Assembly: GCF_001648775.1 (NCBI RefSeq)
Contig: NZ_LVEJ01000026.1
Coordinates: 62,001-126,000, forward strand
From: Pseudomonas fluorescens
GTDB lineage: Bacteria > Pseudomonadota > Gammaproteobacteria > Pseudomonadales > Pseudomonadaceae
Reading direction: 5' to 3'
Length of the DNA: 64,000 bases
Part shown: one piece after another, positions 53,552-62,685 of the stretch
How the letters are laid out: the number at the start of each line of letters is the position of its first letter
How positions within the stretch are numbered: the stretch's first letter is position 1
The notes under the pieces: model-generated
What the model was told of the DNA's origin: nothing
Databases searched by the model: none
What the model saw: the letters and a program-made list of their open reading frames with translations, nothing else
Made by a program: the position numbers and the translations under genes

Positions 53552-54736
53552 ATGGTGATGCGATTCGAATGGTGCACTTCGCTGTGCGCCGCCGATTTCC
53601 CGGCAGCGGCCTATGAAGCGCTGCGCCTGCGGGTGACGGACCACACGCCGTTCAACAACCTTGGCTGGTTGTGCGCGGCCGAGCAGGCCCTTGGCGAGGG
53701 TGAGCGATTGCACATCCTGCTCGGTTGGGAAGCGGACGAATTGCGTCTGTGCCTGCCACTGGTGGCGAGTCGCGAGCGTTTTGCCGGGCTGCCGTTTCGC
53801 GTGCTGCATCACTTGGGGTATCCGCTGGCTGATCGCTTGGCCCTGCTGTCGTTGCTCGGCAGTGAGGACATGCGTGAGGCGTTGCGTTTGATTCGCCAAC
53901 GTCTGCCCCACGCACTGCTCCAGCTGAATGAATTGTCCGAGCCTGCCGGTGAGGAAAGTGCGCTGACCGAATGGATGGCGCACAGCTCCACCGGTGAGCG
54001 ACGCCTGAGTTGTCGGGTGCCGGTGCACCTGATCAGTGAAGCCGATCATCAGGAAGTCTCCGGCGACCCGCGTTACAAACTGCGCCGAGCGCGCAAACGA
54101 ATTGCCGCGTGTGGCGCCGAAGTACGCAGGATCACTCCCGATGCGATCAGCATGGGGCCGCTGTTGCAAGCCATCAGCGAAGTCGAAGCAGTGAGCTGGA
54201 AAGGTGATGAAGGCGTGGGGATTTTCGCCGGCGAACGCAGCCGGCAATGGATCGAACGCGCCTTCACCGCCCTCGCCGGCCAAGGTTTGGTGCGAGTGGT
54301 GACGCTGGAATTGAACGGCCGTTGCATCAGCTATCGCCTCGGCCTGCTGGAGCAGGGTCGGCTCTACGATTACAACCTCGCGTTCCTGCCGCAATACGCC
54401 GATCTGGGCAGCGGTCGGGTGCTGCTGGAGGAATGGATTCGCTGGGGGCTGGACGAGCACTGGCGCTGGATCGATGCCTCGCGGGTCAGCCTGGAAAATT
54501 CCAGCCATCAACTGCACGAACGCATGACCGGGCAACTGGAGCACTGGCGCTGGAGTTTTTATTCCTGGCGGCCGAGTGGCCTGGTGCTTGGCCTCGGTTT
54601 GCGTCTGTGGCATCGACTCAAGCCGCATGTACAAACGTGGCGGGCACGCCGTGCCGAACACGCCAAACCTGCAGTGAAACCTGTCGCGATCACCACGGAG
54701 GGCGAACATGCCTCGCCAAGTCATAGTCAACGCTGA
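53552..54736 (+). CDS. CelD/BcsL-type GNAT acyltransferase
   Basis: This 394-residue protein has the double-GNAT form known from cellulose and exopolysaccharide clusters. The second half carries YKLRRARKRIAACGAEVRR, WKGDEGVGIFAGE, VVTLELNGRCISYRLGLL and YNLAFLPQYADLGSGRVLLEEWIRWGLDE, the conserved BcsL-type pattern. It likely transfers an acyl group to a sugar. ATG 53558 is an alternative start. It overlaps the next gene by 29 bases. Confidence 0.87.
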   Translation: MVMRFEWCTSLCAADFPAAAYEALRLRVTDHTPFNNLGWLCAAEQALGEGERLHILLGWEADELRLCLPLVASRERFAGLPFRVLHHLGYPLADRLALLSLLGSEDMREALRLIRQRLPHALLQLNELSEPAGEESALTEWMAHSSTGERRLSCRVPVHLISEADHQEVSGDPRYKLRRARKRIAACGAEVRRITPDAISMGPLLQAISEVEAVSWKGDEGVGIFAGERSRQWIERAFTALAGQGLVRVVTLELNGRCISYRLGLLEQGRLYDYNLAFLPQYADLGSGRVLLEEWIRWGLDEHWRWIDASRVSLENSSHQLHERMTGQLEHWRWSFYSWRPSGLVLGLGLRLWHRLKPHVQTWRARRAEHAKPAVKPVAITTEGEHASPSHSQR

Positions 54737-55499
54737 CGATTTCGGCCTCAGCCCGAACGAAAACGCCGTGATCTTCGCCGCGTTTCAGGCCGGGGTCATC
54801 AGTTCTGCCACGGCGATGGCCAACATGCCGGCGTTTGAAGCGGCGTGCGCCATGGCGCGGCATGCGACCTTGCAGGGCCGGGTTGGCCTGCATTTCAACC
54901 TGACTTACGGACGCCCCTTGAGCCAGGCAATTGTGGCCCGACGCACCTTCTGCGATGACTTCGGCGTGTTCGATCTCAGTCTGCCGCGACACAGTTTTTT
55001 GCTCGCACGCGAAGACCGTGATGCGGTGCGTGAAGAGTTGCAGGCGCAGTGGCAACGTTGCGTCGACCACGGCATGCGCCCCAGCCATATCGATTCGCAT
55101 CAGCACGTGCACAACATCTGGCCGATTGGCGAAATCGTCGCACGGTTTGCCGCGCATCAAGGGGTGCCGATTCGCCTGGCGCGCAACCTGGGCCAAAACC
55201 TCAATTTGCCCAAGCGCGTGTTCAAGGGTTTGCTCAACTGGCGCCTGCAACGTCTGGCCGGTGTCACCGCCGACTATGTGTGCACGCCAATCGACTTGCG
55301 CAACGACAGCGCGCCGACCGACGGCGTGCTGGAAGTCGTCGCGCACCCCACGCAACTCGGCGCCGATTTTGGTGACGCCTATCTCAACCCCGAGCAATCC
55401 CTGAGCCGCGTGCTAGAGCAGCGGCTGGCGGGTATTCCACGGGTTTCCTACGCCGATCTGAACAAGGATTTTCTACGCGGTGCTACGGCACTCGATTGA
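54708..55499 (+). CDS. ChbG/YdjC-family carbohydrate deacetylase
   Basis: This 263-residue protein has the ChbG motifs: VNADDFGLSPNEN (metal Asp residues, 8-16), VGLHFNLTYGRPL, HIDSHQHVHN (metal His residues) and the closing HPTQLG. The family removes acetyl groups from N-acetylated sugars. With the NodB protein at 48529 the cluster has two different deacetylases. It starts 29 bases inside the CelD gene; ACGGAGGGCGAAC gives the ribosome site. Confidence 0.9.
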   Translation: MPRQVIVNADDFGLSPNENAVIFAAFQAGVISSATAMANMPAFEAACAMARHATLQGRVGLHFNLTYGRPLSQAIVARRTFCDDFGVFDLSLPRHSFLLAREDRDAVREELQAQWQRCVDHGMRPSHIDSHQHVHNIWPIGEIVARFAAHQGVPIRLARNLGQNLNLPKRVFKGLLNWRLQRLAGVTADYVCTPIDLRNDSAPTDGVLEVVAHPTQLGADFGDAYLNPEQSLSRVLEQRLAGIPRVSYADLNKDFLRGATALD

Positions 55500-55613
55500 C
55501 TTACATACCTTGCAATACTTTCCAAGATGGCACTTTGAAATGAATTGGCAAGGGTGATCTATACCCTCAAAAGCACCATCCACAACACCCGGGCTACGGC
55601 CACGGAGGGCATC

Positions 55614-56306
55614 ATGAGCGTCATCGAAAAACTACAAGAACGCGTCCGGCAAAAAGGCCTCGGCCGCACCTTTGGCACGTTGTGGAAACGCTACGTGTTC
55701 TTCCATTGGGAACTGTTGTGGATGGAGCGCGACCTGGTCAGCCCGGTGCCGCCGCACAAACTGCGTCCTTACGACGGGCTGCGCAAAGTCGACATCACCC
55801 CGGAGAATGCCATCGCGTTCACCAAGCATTTTGGTGACCGCGTGGAGACCATGGCCGAGCTGGCCGCCGAGGGTCACACCGGGCACATGTACCTCGATGC
55901 TGACGGCCATGCGGTCGGGTTTATCTGGGGCAGCCTGCGTGATTATCACGACCGTCATTACTACGGCTGCACGTTCCCGGTGAAGCCCGGTGAGTTCTTT
56001 GAATTCGGCGGCGAGATGACCCGCGCGTATTTCGGCAGCAGCCTGTCGGTGGACGTGCAGGTGGCGCTCTGGGAGGCGATGGCGGCACAGGGTTGCAACA
56101 AGGTGGTGGATGTTTGCGAGACGCACAATATTCCGGCGCTGAAGCTGCATATCCGTATGGGTTACCACGAGCAGGGGCGTGTGATGAACGTCTATTGCTT
56201 GTTCGGTCGCTGGAAGTTTTTCCGCGAAACGCGGTATGAGGGTTCGCGGCTGGAACCGCTGCGTAAACCTGGGCGGCCGGTGGTGAGTGCGGCGGCGCGG
56301 GCTTGA
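55614..56306 (+). CDS. GNAT-like acyltransferase, paralog 2
   Basis: This 230-residue protein is a close paralog of the one at 52858, alike along the full length: QKGLGRTFGTLWKRYVFF, the shared ERDLVSPVPPH, FGDRVETMAELAAEGHTGHM, HYYGCTFPVKPGEFFEFGG and HNIPALKLHIRMGY. Both differ most at the N-terminus and the last 15 residues. It is the last gene of the cluster, 114 bases behind ChbG; CGGAGGGC precedes ATG 55614. It may acylate a different position from its twin. Confidence 0.83.
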   Translation: MSVIEKLQERVRQKGLGRTFGTLWKRYVFFHWELLWMERDLVSPVPPHKLRPYDGLRKVDITPENAIAFTKHFGDRVETMAELAAEGHTGHMYLDADGHAVGFIWGSLRDYHDRHYYGCTFPVKPGEFFEFGGEMTRAYFGSSLSVDVQVALWEAMAAQGCNKVVDVCETHNIPALKLHIRMGYHEQGRVMNVYCLFGRWKFFRETRYEGSRLEPLRKPGRPVVSAAARA

Positions 56307-56324
56307 TTCGCATCTGAAAGGCCG

Positions 56325-56403
56325 CCTTCGCGAGCAAGCTCGCTCCCACATTGGATTTTTGCTCGGCGCAGATCCAATGTGGGAGCGAGCCTGCTCGCGA
56401 AGG
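56325..56403. repeat. REP doublet closing the polysaccharide cluster
   Basis: Inverted REP arms of 32 bases (56325-56356 and 56372-56403, one mismatch) lie between the last cluster gene and the convergent methyltransferase. Confidence 0.93.
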
Positions 56404-56426
56404 GGCCAGTGAAGGCAATGAACGAT

Positions 56427-57224
56427 TCAGGCTTTGCTGGCGACCAAGGTAAAACACATCGGCAACTGCGCTTCCTGATTCAGATACCGGTCATAAACCT
56501 CTTCCCGATTCGAATGCGCATACTCCTTGAAGTGCGCAATGTTCAGCCCCGCCGCAATGGCAGCGCTGAAGATGGCGCCAAGGTTATGCACGAACCAATA
56601 CGACTTCGCCGCCTGCTGCTCAACCTTTCCGACATAGACAATCGGCTCTTCCTGGACAAACGGCTCGGCGCGAAAGTACGAACTGGCGAGGCGATAAGGA
56701 TCTGCCGCATCCGGGTCGACCATTTCCAGAAACGGATGGGTTTCGTAGATCACCAGTTGCCCACCCGGCTTCAGCGTTGAAGCGACATGGCGGAAAAACT
56801 CACCGATGTCCGGCATCCAGTTCAAAACACCAATGGTGATCAGCGCCACATCGAAGCGATTGTGCAACAACGCCGGCAAATGATGGATATCGCTTTCGAT
56901 GAACTCGGCGTTGTGCGGTGAACGCTTGTTCAGCTCGCGGGCCTGCTCAAGAAACGCCGCTGACTGGTCGACACCGACCACGCTTCTGGCACCGAGCGCA
57001 AACAGCGAGAGGCTCTCACGGCCGTTGTTGCAGCCCAGTTGAATCACCTCTTTGCCGTCAACCTCCAGCAACCCGCTCAAGGTCTCATCAAGGCAAGAGA
57101 AATCCGCCTGCGCGACCTCGCCGAGCAAGGCCTGCCAGTCAGGCGAATCCTGGTGATGGCGGGCGGAATCGTTCCACGCCTGTCGATTGCTCTCGATGGC
57201 GGTTTTATTGTTAGGCACTTCCAT
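56427..57224 (-). CDS. Class I SAM-dependent methyltransferase
   Basis: This 265-residue protein has motif I VIQLGCNNGRESLSLFALG near residue 60, VVGVDQSAAF (acidic loop for SAM ribose), IESDIHHLP and motif IV FDVALITIGVLNWMP, then LKPGGQLVIYETHPF. The acceptor is unknown; QGCN/CNNG-type motifs occur in small-molecule methyltransferases. GGAG nine bases upstream supports ATG 57224. It is convergent with the polysaccharide cluster and so not part of it. Confidence 0.9.
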   Translation of the reverse strand: MEVPNNKTAIESNRQAWNDSARHHQDSPDWQALLGEVAQADFSCLDETLSGLLEVDGKEVIQLGCNNGRESLSLFALGARSVVGVDQSAAFLEQARELNKRSPHNAEFIESDIHHLPALLHNRFDVALITIGVLNWMPDIGEFFRHVASTLKPGGQLVIYETHPFLEMVDPDAADPYRLASSYFRAEPFVQEEPIVYVGKVEQQAAKSYWFVHNLGAIFSAAIAAGLNIAHFKEYAHSNREEVYDRYLNQEAQLPMCFTLVASKA

Positions 57225-57404
57225 GGCGCACTCCGGACGATGCTCGTGATTGAGCGGATCCGAGTCTAGATCAGCCCGGTAATTGCGGTTGTTGCAAACT
57301 TGTAAGCCAACCCTCGTGGCAACTCCTACAAATGAGGAAGTTCTTGCCTACAAATATCAACGATATTTCAAGGCTTGATGGACGACTTAGCTGACTGCGC
57401 AAAA

Positions 57405-57420
57405 GTATCCACTTGGATAC
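57405..57420 (+). promoter_or_regulatory. Palindromic operator of the toxin-antitoxin pair
   Basis: GTATCCACTTGGATAC is a perfect 7-2-7 dyad nine bases before the toxin start, the place where an antitoxin or toxin-antitoxin complex would repress its own operon. Confidence 0.72.
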
Positions 57421-57429
57421 AGTCAGGCA

Positions 57430-57723
57430 ATGGATTATCTTATTCAACAAACAGCAGCCTTCCAGGCTTGGCACCGTTCTGTTCGAGACCTGCGGGCAAA
57501 AGTAGCCATCGCACGTCGCATTGATCGGGCCTCAACAGGAAATCTCGGCGATGTTAAATCGGTGGGTGATGGCGTATCTGAAATGCGTGTAGATGTGGGT
57601 GCAGGCTATCGGGTGTATTTCACGATGCGTAACGGTGCAGTCATCGTTCTATTGGCTGGAGGCGACAAGTCTTCACAAAGCGCAGACATCCGACGCGCAC
57701 AAAAAATGGCTAAGGAGGTTTAA
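57430..57723 (+). CDS. RelE/ParE-type toxin (HigB-like addiction module killer)
   Basis: This 97-residue protein belongs to the RelE/ParE superfamily, small type: FQAWHRSVRDLRAKVAIARRIDR, GNLGDVKSVGDGVSEMRVD, YRVYFTMRNGAVIVLLAGGDKSSQSADI. It should cleave mRNA at the ribosome when its antitoxin is lost; the conserved basic residues (R24, R27, R53) and the last K/R-rich segment fit. The toxin gene comes first and the antitoxin two bases later, as in HigBA and the addiction-module killer/antidote pairs. Confidence 0.9.
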   Translation: MDYLIQQTAAFQAWHRSVRDLRAKVAIARRIDRASTGNLGDVKSVGDGVSEMRVDVGAGYRVYFTMRNGAVIVLLAGGDKSSQSADIRRAQKMAKEV

Positions 57724-57725
57724 CC

Positions 57726-58034
57726 ATGAGCCAGACGTTAACGAATTTCGACGTGGCAGCATTGCTGGACAGTGACGAAGCCATCAGCGAATACCTGTCC
57801 CAGGTTCTTGCAGACGGGGATAACGAAGAGTTTCTTCGCGCAATCGGCTATGTGCTCAAGGCGCGCGGGATGACGCAGGTAGCCAAAACTTCTGGCATGG
57901 GTCGCGAAAGTCTGTACAAGGCGTTCGCGCCCGGCGCAAAGCCGCGCTTCGAAACGGTTTTGAAAGTTATGCATGCCCTCGGCATCGATCTTTACGCACA
58001 GCCGGGGCATGCGATCAATCACCCGGTTGTTTGA
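57726..58034 (+). CDS. HTH antitoxin of the RelE/ParE-type pair
   Basis: This 102-residue protein has a HigA/prophage-type helix-turn-helix (EEFLRAIGYVLKARGMTQVA, SGMGRESLYKAF, then RFETVLKVMHALGI). It should bind the toxin and the 57405 palindrome to shut off the operon. AAGGAGG lies before its ATG, stronger than for the toxin, so antitoxin excess is expected. The start codon is three bases after the toxin stop codon begins to be read out. Confidence 0.9.
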   Translation: MSQTLTNFDVAALLDSDEAISEYLSQVLADGDNEEFLRAIGYVLKARGMTQVAKTSGMGRESLYKAFAPGAKPRFETVLKVMHALGIDLYAQPGHAINHPVV

Positions 58035-58090
58035 ATTCCGGGCAGCTATAGTTAATAGCCTTGGGGAAAACCGCACTCGCAGGTGCCGCC

Positions 58091-58438
58091 ATGCAAATGC
58101 TCGCTCGGCTGTTGTTGACCGGCTGTCTGCTTGCTGCCACACAGGCGCAAGCGCTGGACAGCAATTTCAATTATTACGGGCCCAACCAGCCCTTCGCCCA
58201 CCCTGCCCCGTATTCACTGAGTTCCACGCCGCCCAAGCCTTACGACGATACGGCGCCACAGGATTTTGTGGTGATTCCGGGTGATCACGAGTTCTACGAT
58301 TCGCAATTGCCGACGGTGGCGGATGCGACGGTGCGGGTGTTTATTCGCACGTACGATGCCGAGCGCGGGATTTATGTGAACGACGAGGTGCTGGATCCTG
58401 GGTGTTTGCTTGAGTGTTTGAGTCGGCAGCAGCATTGA
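58091..58438 (+). CDS. Small exported protein of unknown function
   Basis: This 115-residue protein has a signal peptide (MQMLARLLLTGCLLAATQAQA, cleavage after residue 21). The mature part is short, with many Pro and acidic residues and a C-terminal CLLECLSRQQH with two Cys. ATG 58091 is preferred because it opens the signal peptide and has AGGTG upstream; a start at 58061 would add a short leader. The function is not recognised. It lies just downstream of the toxin-antitoxin pair. Confidence 0.72.
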   Translation: MQMLARLLLTGCLLAATQAQALDSNFNYYGPNQPFAHPAPYSLSSTPPKPYDDTAPQDFVVIPGDHEFYDSQLPTVADATVRVFIRTYDAERGIYVNDEVLDPGCLLECLSRQQH

Positions 58439-58474
58439 TTCGGGTTGCCCAAAAATTTTGCAGACGCCAGATAA

Positions 58475-58569
58475 CCCTGTGGGAGCGAGCTTGCTCGCGA
58501 AAGCGGTGGATCAGTCACTTTGATGTTGGCTGACACACCGCTTTCGCGAGCAAGCTCGCTCCCACAGGG
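58475..58569. repeat. REP doublet (perfect, 34-base arms)
   Basis: Arms 58475-58508 and 58536-58569 are perfect reverse complements with a 27-base spacer, between two convergent genes. The inner ends repeat the GCGGTG extension seen at 4711. Confidence 0.94.
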
Positions 58570-58597
58570 GGTTGTATCGACTTGGACATCTGCATTT

Positions 58598-60028
<1,431 letters not shown>

Positions 60029-61584
60029 ATTCCCCTCCCGATGCCACTTTGAAGTTGAGACTGACGCGGGTTCCTTCCTGCTCTTTGCTGGTCAAGACGA
60101 CCGAGCCCTGAAACCGCTCCATGATTCTTTTGACCAACGCCAGGCCAACCCCGAGGCCGCCCTGTTTGGTGGTGAAAAACGGCTTGAACACCAACAGTTG
60201 CTGCGGCGCGCTCATGCCCTTGCCGGTGTCGATCACGGTCAGGCGCACGCTGTCGGGTTGCGGCGATTCGAACTCGACGGTGAGCACACCGCCCTTGGGC
60301 ATGGCTTCGAGGGCGTTGGCAAACAGGCTATTGAGTATTTGCGTGAGCAGCACCTTTTGACTGACGACCGGCGCGCAATTCTGCGGACTGAATCGCACTT
60401 CGACGTTGCTGCGTTTGATCAACGCGTCGAACGCGCCGAGTGTGTCTTCGACCGCTGACACTAGATCCACCGCCTCGCCGTCGTCATTCATTGGCCGCAG
60501 CGACACCAGCAACTCGCGGACCCAGCGTGACATCCGATCAACCTGGCTGATGATGTCGCCAATGTTGCGTTGCGCACCGGGGCTGGCGATTTCCTGGGCC
60601 AGCTCGGCGCTGGAACGAATGGTCGCCAACGGATTGCGCAAACTGTGCGCCACCGCCGAGGACATCTCGCCGAGGGCAACAAAGGTTTCGTTGCTGATCA
60701 GCTGCTGTTGTTGGCTCTGCAGCAATTTCGCCGCGCGGCGGACGATCCAGAACAACGCCAGAAAAATCGCCGCGCCGCCGAAGCAGGTCGCCGCCCAGAT
60801 CGAGGCAAATCCCCGGTCGATGCGGTCGACCAGATCCGCCGGTTCCTTGTAGATCTCGACCATGGCGATGACTTTGCTTTTGTCGGCGTTGAACATCGGA
60901 ATGTAGTTCTCGATGAACAGGTATTTCGGCTCGCGCAGCAGGCGTTGCTCGGGCTTCTCATCGTCGATCTTGTGGTAACTGGAGGACACCGCGACTTTCA
61001 TCTCGAACGACTCGTCGAGCTCGTCGTCATCCTCGAATTTGACCCCGATCAGTTCCGGATTGGTCGACCAGATCACCGTGCGATCCAGCGCATACACCGT
61101 GGCCAGGAGCACGTCCGGCAGGTGTTCGACATGGTCGAGGAACTCGGCGCGGGCGGCTGCATGGGCAATGGGATCGACATCGGGAAAGTTGTCGTCCTGG
61201 CGCGGGTCGAGCATTTCGCCCATGGTTCGCGCCGGGGTGATACCGGCGTGGCGTATTTCCGCCGCGCCGATAGCCTGAACGAATTGCGCAGTCAGCAACG
61301 CATCGCGCTCAACGCTTTCGGTGACGACGAAGCGCGTGGAGATATAGCCAAGGCCCACCGCCACAGCGGCGATGATGAAAAAACTCGCCAGCGAGAACCA
61401 GCGCAGCAGATTGAACTGTTCGCGCCAACTCTTGCCCATTGCGGCCGGGGTGTCCGGCGCAGGTGCTTTTTGTGCTTCCAGTCGCTGCATGGGAGTGCCC
61501 TGGAGTTTTTGTATCGAAGCGCTTACAGCCATCAGTGTAGGTGGCTCTGACCGCGACACACGGTTCAATGATGCTATTTCGCCG

Positions 61585-62685
61585 CTACTGCATACGACTC
61601 ACCGCTGCGGCTGGATCGCCCGGTTTTACTGGCGTCAACCCACCGTCGGCCATAGCGTTGGTGGACGGATGCTGACGCTCGGTTTCTTCACTGAGGAAGT
61701 CGATGATCGACTGCGCGGACGGCTCGTCGAGGCGCAGGTTGGGCATCGGGATTCGCTCGTATTGCTCAAACAGTTGCAGGGCAATCGGGTCTTTTTCCGC
61801 GAGCAGGCGATCCGGTTCGCGAATCCAGCGATTCAGCCATTTGCCGTCGCGATTGCGCGTCACGCCGATCAGGTCGGGGCCAATGCTGCGCATGCCGATA
61901 CCCTGGCCGTCCTGCGGGCCGAGGCTGTGGCACGAAGCGCAGCGGGTGCGAAACAGTTCTTCGCCATTGCTCGGCGGACGAATGTCCGGGGCATCGGCGT
62001 AACTTTCTTCGATGCTTGGCTGTTTCCAGTTCTGCAAGGTGTTGGCCAGTTGATCAGCGAGGATCCACGGGTTCTCGAACGGCGAGGCCTTCATCCAGCG
62101 CCCGGTGGTCTGGTTGCCGACGATCAGGCTGAGGTTGTGATCCTTGTTGCGCCCGTTGTCGACGCCTTCGATAAACAGCCCGAGTTTTTTGCGCAGGTCG
62201 GTGACGTCCTCGAATTCGCCGGTGAGAAACTTCCAGCCGGGGCCGACCTTGAAGCGCTGCGAATAGGCCTTGAGCACTTCGGGGGTATCGCTGAGCGGGT
62301 CGATGCTGATCGAGTAGAAAAAAATGTCCTGGCCGACGCGATCGCCGAGCAGTTTCTGCACCTGACGCAGGCGTGCGGTTTCCAGTGGGCAGGAGTCGCT
62401 GCACGAAGTGAAGATGAAGTTGATCACCACCACTTTGCCTTTGATCAGGTCATCGAAGAAATGCACCTGCCGACCGTCCTGATCGGTCAGCAGGGTGTTG
62501 GGGAAATAGTCGCCACCCCACGGGGTGGCGGATTCACTGACCGCTGGCGGTTCGCCGACGCTGGCCTGATGTGCCAGCAGCACACGGCTGCCGAGCACAC
62601 AGACCACCAGCATCAGCACCAGGTGCATGCCCAGCGCGCGGGAGCGCGGAGTATGGGTTGGCATGACGGCGCGCTCCCTGTTCAT
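61585..62685 (-). CDS. SCO (copper chaperone) domain fused to cytochrome c
   Basis: This 366-residue periplasmic protein has an N-terminal signal/anchor (LGMHLVLMLVVCVLGSRVLL), a SCO1/SenC thioredoxin-like domain (about 55-215; copper ligands Cys95, Cys99 in TSCSDSCP and His183 in NKDHNLS) and a C-terminal class I cytochrome c (about 240-335; heme site CASCH at 249-253, axial Met in IPMPNLRL). The fusion would pair copper delivery or redox sensing with electron transfer. ATG 62685 overlaps the multicopper oxidase stop (ATGA), so both are translated together. Confidence 0.93.
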   Translation of the reverse strand: MNRERAVMPTHTPRSRALGMHLVLMLVVCVLGSRVLLAHQASVGEPPAVSESATPWGGDYFPNTLLTDQDGRQVHFFDDLIKGKVVVINFIFTSCSDSCPLETARLRQVQKLLGDRVGQDIFFYSISIDPLSDTPEVLKAYSQRFKVGPGWKFLTGEFEDVTDLRKKLGLFIEGVDNGRNKDHNLSLIVGNQTTGRWMKASPFENPWILADQLANTLQNWKQPSIEESYADAPDIRPPSNGEELFRTRCASCHSLGPQDGQGIGMRSIGPDLIGVTRNRDGKWLNRWIREPDRLLAEKDPIALQLFEQYERIPMPNLRLDEPSAQSIIDFLSEETERQHPSTNAMADGGLTPVKPGDPAAAVSRMQ

